This document shows, piece by piece, positions 1-5,296 of a stretch of 6,674 nt of DNA. The stretch covers positions 1 through 6,674 of the forward strand of contig JAISRP010000137.1 of the NCBI GenBank assembly GCA_031273585.1, read 5' to 3'. The first letter of the stretch is position 1; each line of letters begins with the position of its first letter. The translations under genes were made by a program, and so were the position numbers. The notes under the pieces were generated by a model. That model was given only the letters and a program-made list of their open reading frames with translations. It was not told where the DNA came from and did not search any database. The DNA is from Synergistaceae bacterium (GTDB lineage Bacteria > Synergistota > Synergistia > Synergistales > Synergistaceae).

Positions 1-218
1 CGATAGTTGACCCGATCTGGCTTAACATGTGGGCCGGTACCTCGGCGAACATGTCGCAGCCGGGCAACAACGGCGGCAACCCCGGCAACGGGGGCGGCGA
101 TAACAGAAGCGGCAGCGGAAGCAGCGGCGGCGGGTGCAACGCCGGAGGCGGAATCGCGCTGCTCGTGATGCTGGCGGCACTCGCGGGAATCCGGCGCGGG
201 GTGAATAACGGAGGTTAA
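1..218 (+). CDS. C-terminal part of a Synergist-CTERM sorted protein (5' end outside window)
   Basis: Only the last 71 residues are visible; the frame (codons from position 3) is open to the window edge, so the ATG at 27 is probably internal. The visible part has three sections: about 15 ordinary residues (IVDPIWLNMW...), a flexible linker of Asn, Gly and Ser (QPGNNGGNPGNGGGD onward), then SGGGCNAGGG followed by a hydrophobic stretch of about 14 residues (IALLVMLAALAG) and a short basic tail (IRRGVNNGG). Linker, GG-C-N-AG core, single helix and Arg tail is the Synergist-CTERM layout, a C-terminal sorting signal of exported Synergistota proteins related in design to GlyGly-CTERM and MYXO-CTERM tails. 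The protein is therefore probably secreted and processed or anchored at the envelope. What the rest of it does cannot be told. The tail after the helix is longer and less basic than usual. A terminator follows at 351-376. Confidence 0.8.
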   Translation, partial: IVDPIWLNMWAGTSANMSQPGNNGGNPGNGGGDNRSGSGSSGGGCNAGGGIALLVMLAALAGIRRGVNNGG

Positions 219-225
219 TGTGTTA

Positions 226-371
226 CCCCCCTCACGGAGGGGGGATGGCCGAAGGTCAGGGGGGAGTCTCTTAAGAAGCCGCTGGTTGTCCAGAATGCGA
301 CGGCTTCTTAGGAAACTCCCCCAGTTGACTCCCCCAGTCGCTACGCGACAGCCCCCTCCTGCCGAGGGGGC
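226..371. repeat. Imperfect palindromic repeat element (MITE/REP-like) with nested hairpins
   Basis: The left part (226-268) is similar to the reverse complement of the right part (328-371): both read as a run of C, TC, a short loop, GGAGGGGG, a variable middle and GGGGGAGTC. Four hairpins lie inside: 226-232 with 238-244 (7 bp); a long stem in which 260-267, 269-271 and 272-281 pair with 315-322, 311-313 and 301-310 (one mismatch, one G-T pair) with a small CTGG/CCAG hairpin in its loop; 337-341 with 345-349; and the terminator stem 351-358 with 364-371. The 11-mer ACTCCCCCAGT occurs twice, at 315-325 and 328-338. No coding potential is visible. The architecture matches non-autonomous palindromic intergenic repeats; family membership is inference and no target-site duplication is obvious. 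Confidence 0.7.
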
Positions 372-376
372 TTTTT
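351..376 (+). terminator. Rho-independent terminator after the first gene
   Basis: A perfect 8-bp GC-rich stem (GCCCCCTC at 351-358 with GAGGGGGC at 364-371) encloses a 5-nt loop and is followed directly by five T (372-376). This is a textbook intrinsic terminator on the plus strand. It should end transcription of the Synergist-CTERM gene (stop at 218) and insulate the transporter promoter 17 nt further on. The stem is also the right end of the palindromic repeat, so the repeat appears to double as the terminator. Confidence 0.85.
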
Positions 377-392
377 GCGTCCGTCGGCCTCG

Positions 393-422
393 TTGACACG
401 GTTATTTAAGATAGTGTATATT
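393..422 (+). promoter_or_regulatory. Sigma-70-type promoter of the transporter operon
   Basis: A perfect -35 box TTGACA (393-398) is separated by 18 nt from TATATT (417-422), five of six matches to TATAAT, inside a locally AT-rich stretch that contrasts with the GC-rich surroundings. Transcription would begin near 429-431, giving a leader of about 45 nt before the ATG at 476. The leader is too short for a riboswitch, and I see no clear operator palindrome around the boxes. The start site is predicted, not measured. Confidence 0.7.
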
Positions 423-475
423 TTATCTGTTCCCGCAACACAAAAAATTCTCAAATTCGGAAGGGGAGTGTAAAT

Positions 476-1762
476 ATGTTTTCAGGAGGAGCAACAACGT
501 GCGCGCGCAGCCGCCGTGTTCTGAGGTCATGTATTCTGGCCGTGATTTTTCTTCTTGCCGCCGGGTCGGCGTTTGCCGCGGAGGAGAAGGTCATAAAAAT
601 AGGCGCTCTCTTCCCGCTCACCGGGCCTGCCGCGGTATCGGGACAGAACTGCCTCGCGGCCGTCCAGACGGCGGCCGACATCATCAACGGCAAGTACGAC
701 TTTGCGGATTTCCCGCTCGCGTCGAAGGAGGGGCTGCTGGACGGTTACAGGATAGAGATAGTCCCCGGCGATCACCAGGGCAAGCCCGACGTCGCCAAGT
801 CCGAGGCGGAGCGGCTCTTCAACCAGGAGAACGTGTTCGCCATTATAGGCTCTTACAACAGCTCCGCCAGCAAACCGGCGAGCGCGGTGGCCGAACGCCT
901 AAAGAAGATCTTCATGTGCGGCGCGTCGAGCTCCGCGGAGCTCACGGAGCGGGGCTTCAACTACTTCTTCCGCACCGCCGCGACAGATAACATCGAGTCG
1001 CGCGAGTTCATAGATTACATCGATTACCTCAACAAGAACGAGGGCGCCGGCATAAAGACGCTGGGCCTGCTCTACGAGAACTCCGAGTTCGGGAAGCACG
1101 CGGCCGAGGAGGGCAAGAGCGTTGCCGCCGGGATAGGGCTCGAGGTCGTGGCGGACGTGCCGTTCACCGTCGGGGCCACGAACATGAGCAGCGAGGTGCA
1201 GACCCTGAAGTCCGCAAACCCCGACGCGGTCTTCGGAGCTGCCCTGGGGAGCGACTACTCCCTCATGGTCCGCACTATGAAGCAGACGAGCTGGGCCCCC
1301 AAGATCTTCATCAACTACTGCACGGGCTACCAGAACCCCTCCATCAACAAGGAGCTCGGGTCCGACGGTAACTTCTTCATGGGCGGCATGGGCTACTCGC
1401 CCGAGATAGCCGAGGTCTACATGAAGGCGGCCCTCCCGGCCCAGGAGATCTACAGGGCAAAGACCGGCTTCCCGCTCGACTCGGACTCCATCCAGGAGTC
1501 GGTGTGCCTGCACGTCCTGGCACAGGCGATAGAGAAGGCGGGGGCCGTCGACACTGAGAAGGTGGCTGCGCTGCTCCGCAGCGAGACGTTCCCGTCCCCG
1601 CTGTCGCTCTCCGGCCAGGTGGCTTTCTCGCCCGGCGGGCAGAACAACAAGGCGTTCACCGTCATCACCCAGATAGTCGACCAGAAGTACAGGACCGTCT
1701 TCCCGGAGAGCTACGCCGACTCAGAGCTCACGTATCCCTTCCCGGCGTGGGACAAGAGGTAG
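476..1762 (+). CDS. Branched-chain amino acid-type ABC transporter periplasmic binding protein (LivJ/LivK family)
   Basis: Captures a small ligand, probably an amino acid, in the periplasm and delivers it to LivHM. The 428-residue protein starts with a signal peptide: basic n-region (RSRR, 11-14), hydrophobic core (about 18-30) and a likely signal peptidase I cut after A34 (SAFA|AEE). There is no lipobox, so it should be soluble. The mature part is a Leu/Ile/Val-binding type I fold (Peripla_BP_6): KIGALFPLTG (41-50), GSYNSSASKPAS (125-136), GASSSAELT (149-157) where LivJ has its ligand-contacting Ser/Thr segment, then LLYENSEFG (198-206) and an inter-lobe segment with D260. It is longer than E. 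coli LivJ (about 367 aa with its signal). ATG 476 has the Shine-Dalgarno AAGGGGAG (461-468), 7 nt upstream. Ligands in this family vary (aliphatic amino acids, amides, aromatic compounds), so Leu/Ile/Val specificity is not established. Confidence 0.92.
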   Translation: MFSGGATTCARSRRVLRSCILAVIFLLAAGSAFAAEEKVIKIGALFPLTGPAAVSGQNCLAAVQTAADIINGKYDFADFPLASKEGLLDGYRIEIVPGDHQGKPDVAKSEAERLFNQENVFAIIGSYNSSASKPASAVAERLKKIFMCGASSSAELTERGFNYFFRTAATDNIESREFIDYIDYLNKNEGAGIKTLGLLYENSEFGKHAAEEGKSVAAGIGLEVVADVPFTVGATNMSSEVQTLKSANPDAVFGAALGSDYSLMVRTMKQTSWAPKIFINYCTGYQNPSINKELGSDGNFFMGGMGYSPEIAEVYMKAALPAQEIYRAKTGFPLDSDSIQESVCLHVLAQAIEKAGAVDTEKVAALLRSETFPSPLSLSGQVAFSPGGQNNKAFTVITQIVDQKYRTVFPESYADSELTYPFPAWDKR

Positions 1763-1785
1763 GGATATAAACAATAAGGGCTGAA

Positions 1786-1860
1786 GCGGCGGGCTCCGCC
1801 GGCGCGCCCGTGCCGGGACCAGGGTCCCGAGGCGGGTGGCTTGGCGGAGTCCGTCTGCTC
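1786..1860. repeat. Shortened copy of the intergenic palindromic repeat, between binding protein gene and livH
   Basis: Two hairpins stand in a row: GGCGG/CCGCC (1788-1792 with 1796-1800, 3-nt loop) and CGGGAC/GTCCCG (1814-1819 with 1824-1829, loop CAGG). Order and sequence parallel the left arm of the repeat at 6293-6332: GGGC-x-CCGCC, then GGGACCAG inside a second hairpin. The 3' part also matches: GAGGCGG, GGCTTGG, CGGAG and TCTGCTC (1854-1860) occur in the same order at 6396-6445, with the central T/A-rich hairpin and some bases missing. I read it as a deleted relic of the same family. It has no T run, so it is a poor terminator. It contains the TTG at 1841. Confidence 0.6.
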
Positions 1861-1873
1861 CAGACCCTCGAAC

Positions 1874-1888
1874 GGGGGCACGATCTTG
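1874..1888 (+). promoter_or_regulatory. Ribosome binding site and TTG start chosen for livH
   Basis: GGGGG at 1874-1878 lies 7 nt before TTG 1886-1888. It is a weak Shine-Dalgarno match but well spaced. The alternative in-frame TTG at 1841 would add 15 residues (AESVCSRPSNGGTI) with no hydrophobic or family-like character, and it lies inside the repeat relic. From 1886 the protein begins ADFSQVLIDGLMNGAIYAL, the usual LivH beginning. Confidence 0.6.
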
Positions 1889-2746
1889 GCGGACTTTTCG
1901 CAGGTTCTGATAGACGGCCTGATGAACGGGGCCATATACGCGCTCGTGGCGGCCGGGCTCAGCCTGATATGGGGCGTCATGGACGTGATCAACTTCGCCC
2001 ACGGGGAGTTCCTGATGGTGGCGATGTACGCATGCTACTGGCTGGGTTCGCTCCTGGGCATCGACCCGCTGTTCTCGTGGGTCCTGACTGGGGCGTTCCT
2101 GTTTTTTCTGAGCGCCGCCTCGTACCTGCTCGTGGTCCGGAGGTGCATCGGGAGGTCGGCGATGGCCCCCCTCTTGGCCACGTTCGGACTGTCGATTTTT
2201 TTGAAAAACTTCTGCCTCAACAGGTTCACACCAAACTTCAGGCTGCTCTCCGGCACCATAATGGAGGGGCGCGTCCTGCACGTAATGGGGGCGTCCGTGC
2301 CGCTGCCCCAGCTCGTAACGGCCCTCTTCTCGCTCGTGGTGCTGGGGTGCCTGTACTACTTCATCAAGAGGACAAGGATCGGCTGGGCCATACAGGCGAC
2401 CGCAATGGACAGGGAGGCGGCGGAGCTGATGGGCATCGACACCGGGAGGATCTTCACGCTGGTCTTCGGGTTCGGCGGCATGTGCGTCGGAATCGCCGGC
2501 GGGTTCATGACGTCATACCTGGCCGTCTTCCCAGAGGTCGGCGCGCTCTTCAGCCTCATAGCCTTCGTGGTGGTGGCCCTGGGCGGGTTCGGGAGCATCC
2601 CCGGCGCGCTCTTAGCGGCGCTCTTGATAGGGCTAGTCGAGTCGTTCGCCGGATTTTACATTGCCCCTGTCATAAAGTACGTGGCTGTATTCGCTCTTTA
2701 CGTAGTAGTCATTCTCATAAGGCCCAAGGGCCTCTTCGGGTGGTGA
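1886..2746 (+). CDS. livH: Branched-chain amino acid-type ABC transporter permease LivH
   Basis: One of the two integral membrane subunits that form the translocation pore with LivM. The 286-residue protein (from TTG 1886) is of usual LivH length and mostly hydrophobic, with about eight membrane segments. Hallmarks are GLMNGAIYALVAAGLSLIWG (11-30), INFAHGE (35-41), the cytoplasmic coupling loop GWAIQATAMDREAAELMGI (166-184) that docks on the ATPases, GGFGSIPGA (233-241) and the C-terminal IRPKGLFG (278-285). The gene lies 123 nt after the binding protein gene and 6 nt before livM. Nine of eleven Arg codons are AGG. An annotation pipeline may start it at TTG 1841 (301 aa); the first 15 residues would then come from repeat DNA. 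Confidence 0.93.
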   Translation: MADFSQVLIDGLMNGAIYALVAAGLSLIWGVMDVINFAHGEFLMVAMYACYWLGSLLGIDPLFSWVLTGAFLFFLSAASYLLVVRRCIGRSAMAPLLATFGLSIFLKNFCLNRFTPNFRLLSGTIMEGRVLHVMGASVPLPQLVTALFSLVVLGCLYYFIKRTRIGWAIQATAMDREAAELMGIDTGRIFTLVFGFGGMCVGIAGGFMTSYLAVFPEVGALFSLIAFVVVALGGFGSIPGALLAALLIGLVESFAGFYIAPVIKYVAVFALYVVVILIRPKGLFGW

Positions 2747-2752
2747 CGGGCG

Positions 2753-3787
2753 ATGGCTGAGGCCGGCGGCGCGGTGAAAAAAACCGATACAGAGGGCAGG
2801 ATATGGCTGGGGCTCCTGGCGGTCCTGGCGCTTCTGGCCGTGATCCCCGGCGCTATCGGCAACGCGTTCCACGCCCACGTCCTGGTCCTGATACTGCTCT
2901 ACGCCAGCATGGCGCAGAGCTGGAACATCTTGGGAGGCTACTGCGGGCAGATATCCTTTGGGCACTCGGTCTTCTTCGGCATAGGGGCGTACGGCGCAGG
3001 CATGGCGATGGTCAGGTACGGGAGCGCTCCGTGGCTGGGGGTGCTGGCGGGCGCGCTCGCCGCCTCAGCCGTGAGCGTCCTCATAAGCTGGCCATGCTTC
3101 AAGCTGAGGGGGCACTATTTCGCGATAGCCACCTTCGCCGTGGTCGAGATATTCGGCAGGCTCTTCCTTGTGTGGGATTGGATCGGCGGCGCTCTGGGGC
3201 TCGACTACCCCATAATGGACGACTCCTGGACCCACTTCCTCTGGTCGAGCGACAAGACGGGCTACTACACTGGGGCCGTGGCGCTCTTTGCCCTCGTCTT
3301 CGGCGTCGTGCGGAGCATCGAGGGGAGGCGTCTGGGCTACTACATGAGGGCCGTCAGGGAGGGTCAGGAGACGGCGGAGTCCCTCGGCGTGAACAGCACG
3401 CACGTCAAGCTCACGGCGATGGCGCTCTCGGCGTTCATGGCGGCGCTCTGCGGCGCTTTCTTCGCCCAGTACAACTACAGGGTCGATCCGCCGATGGTGG
3501 TCTCGCTGGACATGTCCATGAAGTTCGTGCTCATAACGATACTGGGGGGCATGGGGACATTCTGGGGGCCGTTGCTCGGCGCTGCCGTCCTGATTCCTCT
3601 TCAGGAGTACACGAGGACGTACCTGGCCTCGCTAGGGGCCGGGGTTGACCAGGTGATCTACGGACTGCTCATAATATTCATGATGGTGCGCCAGCCGAGG
3701 GGGATCATGGGATTCCTCGCGGAGTTCGGCATCCTTGGCGGGAGATCGGATAGCGCCGGAAAGGAGGCGGGCGATGCCTCTCCTTGA
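2753..3787 (+). CDS. livM: Branched-chain amino acid-type ABC transporter permease LivM
   Basis: Second pore subunit, partner of LivH in the inner membrane. The 344-residue protein has a polar N-terminus (1-16) followed by about eight to ten hydrophobic segments. Family signatures in order: WNILGGYCGQISFGHSVFFG (57-76), LRGHYFAI (118-125), the ATPase-coupling loop GYYMRAVREGQETAESLGV (195-213), GGMGTFWGPLLGA (265-277) and RQPRGIMG (313-320). These are typical of LivM. The start ATG 2753 sits 6 nt after the livH stop with only a weak Shine-Dalgarno (GACGGG), so translation is probably coupled to livH. The last 14 nt overlap livG, encoding part of a polar, apparently unstructured tail (GGRSDSAGKEAGDASP). 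Eleven of fourteen Arg codons are AGG or AGA. Confidence 0.95.
   Translation: MAEAGGAVKKTDTEGRIWLGLLAVLALLAVIPGAIGNAFHAHVLVLILLYASMAQSWNILGGYCGQISFGHSVFFGIGAYGAGMAMVRYGSAPWLGVLAGALAASAVSVLISWPCFKLRGHYFAIATFAVVEIFGRLFLVWDWIGGALGLDYPIMDDSWTHFLWSSDKTGYYTGAVALFALVFGVVRSIEGRRLGYYMRAVREGQETAESLGVNSTHVKLTAMALSAFMAALCGAFFAQYNYRVDPPMVVSLDMSMKFVLITILGGMGTFWGPLLGAAVLIPLQEYTRTYLASLGAGVDQVIYGLLIIFMMVRQPRGIMGFLAEFGILGGRSDSAGKEAGDASP
3761..3776 (+). promoter_or_regulatory. Strong Shine-Dalgarno that fixes the livG start
   Basis: AAGGAGG (3761-3767) lies 6 nt before ATG 3774-3776, inside the end of livM. The frame is open further upstream to a possible TTG at 3735, but that would add 13 residues (AGDRIAPERRRA) absent from LivG proteins, which begin directly with a short strand such as MPLLEIRGL. 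Confidence 0.85.
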
Positions 3788-4538
3788 GATCAGGGGGCTC
3801 ACGATGAAGTTCGGCTCGCTCGCCGCGAACAGGGACGTGTCGTTCGACGTCGAGGAGGGGCAGATCGTTGGCCTCATAGGCCCAAACGGGTCCGGCAAGA
3901 CGACGCTGTTCAACTGCGTGTCCGGCGCGTACAGGCCGACCGCCGGGCGTGTTACGTTTGACGGGACGGACATCACGGGGATGCCGATGTACAAAATAGC
4001 CAGGATGGGGCTCACGAGGACGTTCCAGATCGTCCGCCCGCTCTCAGAGATGACGGTTCTTGAGAACGTGATGGTGGGGGCGTACCTTCACTGCGCCGAC
4101 CGCGCCAGGGCGATAGAGACGGCGGACCTCTGCATAAAGCTGTGCTACCTTGAGGAGTGGCGGGACAGGCCGTCGGGGGCCATGACCATAGGAAACAAAA
4201 AACGCCTCGAGGTGGCCCGAGCGATGGCCACGTCCCCGAGGCTGATACTGCTGGACGAGTCCGCCGCGGGGCTGACATCGACGGAGGTGAACGACATGGT
4301 CTCCCTCATAGTGAAGCTCAGGGACGAGGGGAAGACCATACTGATGGTCGAGCACATCATGGAGGCGGTCATGCCGATATCTGACAAGGTCGTGGTCTTA
4401 AGCGGCGGGGCCAAGATAGCGGAGGGCAGCCCCGGCGAGATATCGAGGAACGAGGAGGTCATCAGGGCCTACCTCGGAGAGAAGTTCAGCAGACGCCTCG
4501 CCGAGGCGAACGCTCGCAGGGAGAACCGGGATGAGTGA
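3774..4538 (+). CDS. livG: Branched-chain amino acid-type ABC transporter ATP-binding protein LivG
   Basis: Cytoplasmic ATPase that pairs with LivF to drive transport. The 254 residues match the usual LivG length. Visible motifs: A-loop region F13, Walker A GPNGSGKTT (36-44), Q-loop TRTFQ (81-85), a signature region at MTIGNKKRLEVARA (137-150), Walker B LILLDE (157-162) with catalytic E162, the LivG-type D-loop segment SAAGL (163-167) and switch His VEH (H194). The C-terminal extension ending KFSRRLAEANARRENRDE is charged. The signature is unusual: MTIGN stands where most ABC ATPases have LSGGQ and many LivG have LSYGQ, so the Ser is Thr and the Gln is Asn; the Gly before Asn is kept. All other catalytic residues are intact, so I expect an active enzyme. 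It overlaps livM by 14 nt and livF by 8 nt. Confidence 0.95.
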   Translation: MPLLEIRGLTMKFGSLAANRDVSFDVEEGQIVGLIGPNGSGKTTLFNCVSGAYRPTAGRVTFDGTDITGMPMYKIARMGLTRTFQIVRPLSEMTVLENVMVGAYLHCADRARAIETADLCIKLCYLEEWRDRPSGAMTIGNKKRLEVARAMATSPRLILLDESAAGLTSTEVNDMVSLIVKLRDEGKTILMVEHIMEAVMPISDKVVVLSGGAKIAEGSPGEISRNEEVIRAYLGEKFSRRLAEANARRENRDE

Positions 4539-5247
4539 TCACATGCTGTCGGTGTCCGAAATTTCCTGCTCCTACAACGGCGTGCAGGCGATAGAGGATA
4601 TGTCGCTCGACGTCGGGGTGGGCGAGATCGTGGCCATAATAGGGGCCAACGGCGCTGGGAAGTCCACCCTGATGAAGTCGATAGCCGGCCTCATCCGCCC
4701 GGATCGCGGAAGCATAAAGTTCTGCGGTGAGGACATCACCGGGACCCCCGCCAACAGGATGATATTCAAGGGCGTCAGCTACGTCCCGGAGGGGCGCAGG
4801 CTGTTCGCCAACCTATCAGTCCGCGAAAACCTCGAGCTTGGGGCCTTCAGCGAGCGCAGCAGGGACGTGGTGGAGGCGCGGCTGGCCGAGGTCTTCGACC
4901 TGTTCCCCATCTTAAAGGAGCGCGAGCGTCAGCTCGCTCAGACGATGAGCGGCGGGGAGCAGCAGATGTGCGCCATAGCGCGCGGCCTCATGTGCGGCCC
5001 GAAATTGCTCATGCTCGACGAACTATCGCTCGGCCTCATGCCGAGCCTCGTGGAGAAAGTCCTCGATTCCGTGGCGGAGATCAACAGAAAGGGCGTCACC
5101 ATCCTGCTGGTCGAGCAGATGGTGCAGGAGGCGCTGGAGATAGCGAACCGCGGGTACGTCATCCAGGTCGGCAGAGTAGTACAGCACGGAACATCGAGAT
5201 CCCTGCTCGACTCCGACGAGCTAAGGAAGGCCTACATGGGGATGTAA
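4531..5247 (+). CDS. livF: Branched-chain amino acid-type ABC transporter ATP-binding protein LivF
   Basis: Second ATPase of the transporter. The 238 residues match the LivF family length. Motifs: A-loop Y15, Walker A GANGAGKST (38-46), YVPEGRRLF (84-92), which is the LivF version of the Q-loop and lacks the Gln, signature MSGGEQQ (139-145), Walker B LLMLDE (159-164) with E164, D-loop region LSLGL (165-169), and VEQ (194-196) where most ABC ATPases have a switch His; Gln here is normal for LivF as I recall the family. The start ATG 4531 overlaps the livG stop by 8 nt and follows AGGGAGA (4518-4524) at a 6-nt spacing. ATG 4543 (residue 5) is a weaker alternative. Confidence 0.95.
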   Translation: MSDHMLSVSEISCSYNGVQAIEDMSLDVGVGEIVAIIGANGAGKSTLMKSIAGLIRPDRGSIKFCGEDITGTPANRMIFKGVSYVPEGRRLFANLSVRENLELGAFSERSRDVVEARLAEVFDLFPILKERERQLAQTMSGGEQQMCAIARGLMCGPKLLMLDELSLGLMPSLVEKVLDSVAEINRKGVTILLVEQMVQEALEIANRGYVIQVGRVVQHGTSRSLLDSDELRKAYMGM

Positions 5248-5275
5248 AATAACGACGAACCCACGATAAATACTC

Positions 5276-5296
5276 GAGGAAGTGTATATTAATATG
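5276..5296 (+). promoter_or_regulatory. Ribosome binding site deciding the dehydrogenase start
   Basis: GAGGAAG (5276-5282) is the only purine-rich ribosome site before the gene. It lies 11 nt before ATG 5294 but overlaps an in-frame GTG at 5282, which it therefore cannot serve. ATG 5294 also gives MKVIFYG, a natural first beta strand, whereas GTG 5282 would add only MYIN. The spacing is slightly long, so translation efficiency may be modest. Confidence 0.65.

Noticed and set aside
429..475. A riboswitch or amino-acid attenuator in the operon leader
   Set aside because: About 45 nt is too short, with no leader peptide containing Leu/Ile/Val runs and no terminator between the promoter and the ATG.
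476..580. Binding protein as a lipoprotein, given Cys residues near the N-terminus (C9, C19)
   Set aside because: Neither Cys follows a lipobox (L-A/S-G/A-C) at the end of the hydrophobic stretch; the AXA site SAFA|A fits signal peptidase I better.
899..1513. A 204-residue open frame on the minus strand inside the binding protein gene
   Set aside because: It is antisense to a well-supported Peripla_BP_6 gene, has low-complexity Arg/Gly/Val-rich composition without family motifs, and is explained by few stop codons in GC-rich DNA.
1763..1885. The 1788-1829 hairpins as an intrinsic terminator between the binding protein gene and livH
   Set aside because: Both stems are GC-rich but neither is followed by a T run, and livH has no promoter of its own that I can see.
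1810..2760. A 316-residue plus-strand frame overlapping livH
   Set aside because: Its translation is rich in Arg, Gly, His and Pro with no hydrophobic segments, while the overlapping frame is a clear LivH. It is a frame shadow.
5281..5290. AGTGTATATT, identical to the decamer containing the -10 box at 413-422, as a possible second promoter for the dehydrogenase
   Set aside because: No TTGACA-like box lies 16-19 nt upstream (5260-5268 reads CCCACGATA), and a start site would fall at or after the ATG at 5294. The match is probably chance in an AT-rich leader.
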